The notes under the pieces are model-generated. The model saw only the letters and a program-made list of their open reading frames with translations. It made no database searches and was not told where the DNA came from. Of a stretch of DNA of 15,580 bases, positions 13,868 through 15,580 are shown piece after piece; the first letter of the stretch is position 1; the number at the start of each line of letters is the position of its first letter. The stretch is from NCBI GenBank assembly GCA_016873595.1, contig VGWZ01000018.1:1-15580 (forward strand), given 5' to 3'. A program made the translations under genes and the position numbers. Source of the DNA: Nitrospira sp. (lineage in GTDB: Bacteria > Nitrospirota > Thermodesulfovibrionia > Thermodesulfovibrionales > SM23-35).

Positions 13868-15114
13868 TCGAATTCAAACCCTTTTGGGATCACCAGAATA
13901 CCACCAGGGCTGACATAAAATCTCTCTTTATCTTTCTTTTTGTTATACCCTATAACAGTACGTGGCGGGACATTGACATCTTTATCTATAATGGCTTTTT
14001 TGATTTTGCAATGTCTTCCTATCTCAACATTCTCCAAAAGTATGGATTCCCTGACGTCAACATAACTGTTTATCCTCACGTTATGGGAAAGCACAGAATT
14101 CTGAACCCTGCCACCACTGATGATGCAGCCGTCACATACTATAGAGTCAAGTGCAATACCGAGCCTGCCTCCCTTATACTCCTGTGCAAAAACAAACTTT
14201 ACCGGAGGAAACTGTCCCTCTTTTGTACGTAAATGCCAGTCTTTATCATAAAGGTTAAACTCTGGATCGACCGAGACGAGATCCATATTTGCTTCCCAGT
14301 AAGCATCAATAGTGCCTATATCACGCCAGTATTTTGCTGCCTTTTTGTTCTCATCCTTGAAATTATATGCGAAGAGTCTGCCTGTCTTCATCATACCAGG
14401 GATTATGTTCTTACCGAAATCATGTGCTGATTCACTCATTGCATCTGTTTTTAGCTCCTTCACAATATCTTCTGTCTTAAATAAATAAACCCCCATGGAT
14501 ACAAGAGATTGTTTTGGGTTACCTGGAATAGTCTTTGGATTTTTAGGTTTCTCCTCAAAACCGACTATCCTGAATTCTTCATCTACCTCTATCACCCCAA
14601 ATGCTGATGCACTTTCTACATCAAACTCTACAGCGGCAATTGTACCGATAGCACCCTTCTCAAGATGGTAATAAAACATCTCGGAGTAGTCCATCTTATA
14701 TATATGGTCACCTGAAAGTATCAGGAGATAAAGAGGAGCTTCTTTCTCTATAGTATAGATATTCTGATACACTGCATCTGCTGTGCCCTCATACCAGCTT
14801 TTTTTAATTCTCTGTTGCGGCGGGATAGATAAAATAAATTCATCAAGTTCCGGACTCAGCAGGTGCTCCCATGCATATGCAAGATGTTTGTTTAATGAAA
14901 GTGATTTATACTGTGTGAGGACAGCAATCTTTCTGATATGGGAATTAATACAATTACTGAGCGTGAAATCTATTATCCTGTATTTCCCCCCAAAAGGGAC
15001 CGCAGGTTTAGCTCTAAACAATGTGAGAGGATGAAGCCTTTCTCCTTTTCCTCCTGCAAGAATAAGGGCAAGGATATCCTTAATGACAACTTCTTTCCTG
15101 CCCGTCTCTATCAT
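13864..15114 (-). CDS. glgC: Glucose-1-phosphate adenylyltransferase (ADP-glucose pyrophosphorylase)
   Basis: 416 residues, close to the usual bacterial length. It makes ADP-glucose from ATP and glucose-1-phosphate, the committed step of glycogen synthesis. The nucleotide-binding start is LILAGGKGERLHPLT (17-31) with RAKPAVPFGG after it; WYEGTADAVYQN lies at 107-118, the catalytic D136 in LSGDHIYKMDY, and the sugar-phosphate-binding K189 in FEEKPKNP. A left-handed beta-helix follows from about 310 with hexapeptide-like repeats and ends VSPGGILVIPKG. The start is supported by GGAG (15124-15121) six bases upstream. It is the first gene after the promoter and shares four bases with the PATAN-GAF gene. 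No other glycogen gene is in the window, so its placement at the head of a che operon is unusual. Confidence 0.97.
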   Translation of the reverse strand: MIETGRKEVVIKDILALILAGGKGERLHPLTLFRAKPAVPFGGKYRIIDFTLSNCINSHIRKIAVLTQYKSLSLNKHLAYAWEHLLSPELDEFILSIPPQQRIKKSWYEGTADAVYQNIYTIEKEAPLYLLILSGDHIYKMDYSEMFYYHLEKGAIGTIAAVEFDVESASAFGVIEVDEEFRIVGFEEKPKNPKTIPGNPKQSLVSMGVYLFKTEDIVKELKTDAMSESAHDFGKNIIPGMMKTGRLFAYNFKDENKKAAKYWRDIGTIDAYWEANMDLVSVDPEFNLYDKDWHLRTKEGQFPPVKFVFAQEYKGGRLGIALDSIVCDGCIISGGRVQNSVLSHNVRINSYVDVRESILLENVEIGRHCKIKKAIIDKDVNVPPRTVIGYNKKKDKERFYVSPGGILVIPKGFEFE

Positions 15115-15120
15115 GATACG

Positions 15121-15124
15121 CTCC
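15121..15124 (-). promoter_or_regulatory. glgC ribosome binding site
   Basis: GGAG on the minus strand, six bases before the ATG at 15114. It fixes the glgC start and lies within a predicted leader of about 28 nt. Confidence 0.7.
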
Positions 15125-15149
15125 GATTCAATCTGTATTACTACAGTCG

Positions 15150-15179
15150 AGTATATCAGGTAAAATTAAAGCGTGTCAA
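15150..15179 (-). promoter_or_regulatory. Sigma70-type promoter of the glgC-che operon
   Basis: On the minus strand TTGACA (15179-15174), a perfect -35 consensus, is followed after 18 bases by TATACT (15155-15150). The -10 box is preceded by TGA, giving an extended -10 (TGATATACT). Transcription should start near 15143, leaving a short leader before glgC. It is the only strong promoter-like sequence I found on this strand in the window. No sigma54 or sigma28 elements were seen, so expression looks housekeeping rather than flagellar. Confidence 0.75.
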
Positions 15180-15243
15180 TAAAGGACAGCTCATGCGTTC
15201 ATGGTTTTGTTATCATCAAAGGGGTGCAATTAAGATACTTTGC

Positions 15244-15258
15244 TATTGTCAGACAATA
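15244..15258. promoter_or_regulatory. 15-bp perfect palindrome upstream of the operon promoter
   Basis: TATTGTCAGACAATA has two 7-bp arms around a single central base. Its near edge is 64 bp upstream of the -35 box. There is no T-tract on either side, so it does not look like a terminator. It may be an operator for a dimeric regulator, but no regulator gene in the window points to it. Confidence 0.35.
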
Positions 15259-15386
15259 AGTCTCATCGTGTTTTAAAGGTAATCATTTCTTATCTTATGC
15301 AACTGATATCACATGTTGACTGTAATCTGATTTCCTTTATTTCTTCTGCTTTCAATTTTCCCTTATCAATTGCATATTCCTCGATT
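15259..15386. other. Intergenic stretch without a recognised gene
   Basis: This part of the 272-bp gap between the partial kinase gene and glgC is AT-rich. I see no conserved frame, RNA gene or terminator in it. The functional elements I recognise in the gap are the palindrome, the promoter and the ribosome site, listed separately. Confidence 0.5.
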
Positions 15387-15580
15387 TCAGATCGTGGATT
15401 TTGGTCTATCCAGTACCTCTCTCACCTTTTTCAGAAGCTCTGTTGGTGAAATGGGTTTTAAGACAAATTCACATCCTTCTTCAAGAATTCCTTTATCATG
15501 TATCACATTTGCAGTATACCCACTCATAAATAATGCTTTTATTTCAAGTTTTATCTTCTTTATCTCTTCATAAACCTCTT
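15387..15580 (-). CDS. C-terminal receiver domain of a probable hybrid histidine kinase (partial)
   Basis: The last 63 codons of a minus-strand gene that continues beyond the right edge; the stop is TGA at 15387-15389. The readable protein includes IKALFMSGYTANVI, then GILEEGCEFVLKPIS and LLKKVREVLD. This is the second half of a receiver domain: beta-4 ending in the conserved Ser, and the conserved Lys-Pro after beta-5. The MSGYT...GILEEG..F..KP pattern is typical of receivers at the C-terminus of hybrid sensor kinases, and no output domain follows. A stand-alone receiver is the alternative. It is transcribed in the same direction as the operon but separated from glgC by 272 bp with its own promoter, so it is probably a separate unit. 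Confidence 0.7.
   Translation of the reverse strand, partial: EVYEEIKKIKLEIKALFMSGYTANVIHDKGILEEGCEFVLKPISPTELLKKVREVLDRPKSTI

Noticed and set aside
15244..15258. Palindrome as the terminator of the upstream kinase gene
   Set aside because: The arms are AT-rich with a one-base centre and no T-tract follows on the minus strand, so a stable terminator hairpin is unlikely.

Overview
The window holds one long minus-strand gene run built around a complete chemosensory (Che) phosphorelay. In transcription order (right to left) it reads: glgC, a PATAN/DUF4388-GAF protein, a CheY-like receiver, CheA, an ExeA/MshM-type AAA+ ATPase, a CheW with a long charged N-terminal extension, a large heme-motif chemoreceptor with a C-terminal PhnD-like domain, a plain CheW, a HEAT-repeat protein, CheR, CheB, a coiled-coil-GAF protein and a second CheY-like receiver. 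Most junctions are ATGA-type, 8-nt or longer overlaps, or gaps under 40 nt, so the thirteen genes look like one transcription unit. A good sigma70-type promoter lies just upstream of glgC and I see no convincing internal promoter.

Right edge (15115-15580): the 3' end of another minus-strand gene, the receiver-domain tail of a probable hybrid histidine kinase, then about 270 bp with a 15-bp perfect palindrome and the operon promoter. Left edge (1-322): no intact gene. It holds one and part of a second arm of an inverted-repeat element of the REP/BIME kind, and a decayed plus-strand fragment that reads like the first beta strand and acidic pocket of a receiver domain.

How the parts work together (known families plus inference): the receptor should control CheA through one or both CheW proteins. 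CheR and CheB would set receptor methylation, and CheA would phosphorylate two paralogous CheY proteins and CheB. Each CheY gene sits directly after a GAF-containing gene, so the operon is bracketed by two GAF-CheY pairs. The ATPase, the extended CheW and the HEAT protein are not part of the textbook pathway and are the best candidates for array placement or output scaffolding. No flagellar, pilus, CheC, CheD, CheX or CheZ gene is visible, so the output (flagella, type IV pili or another function) cannot be decided here.

Organism: a Gram-negative-type bacterium, moderately AT-rich by eye. A periplasmic c-type heme motif in the receptor, GSPA/ExeA-like ATPase, PATAN domain, HEAT protein in a che operon and the inverted repeat (ATTCCTGC...GCAGGAAT) resemble Nitrospirota or former Deltaproteobacteria. 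That assignment is an impression from gene content, not a proof.
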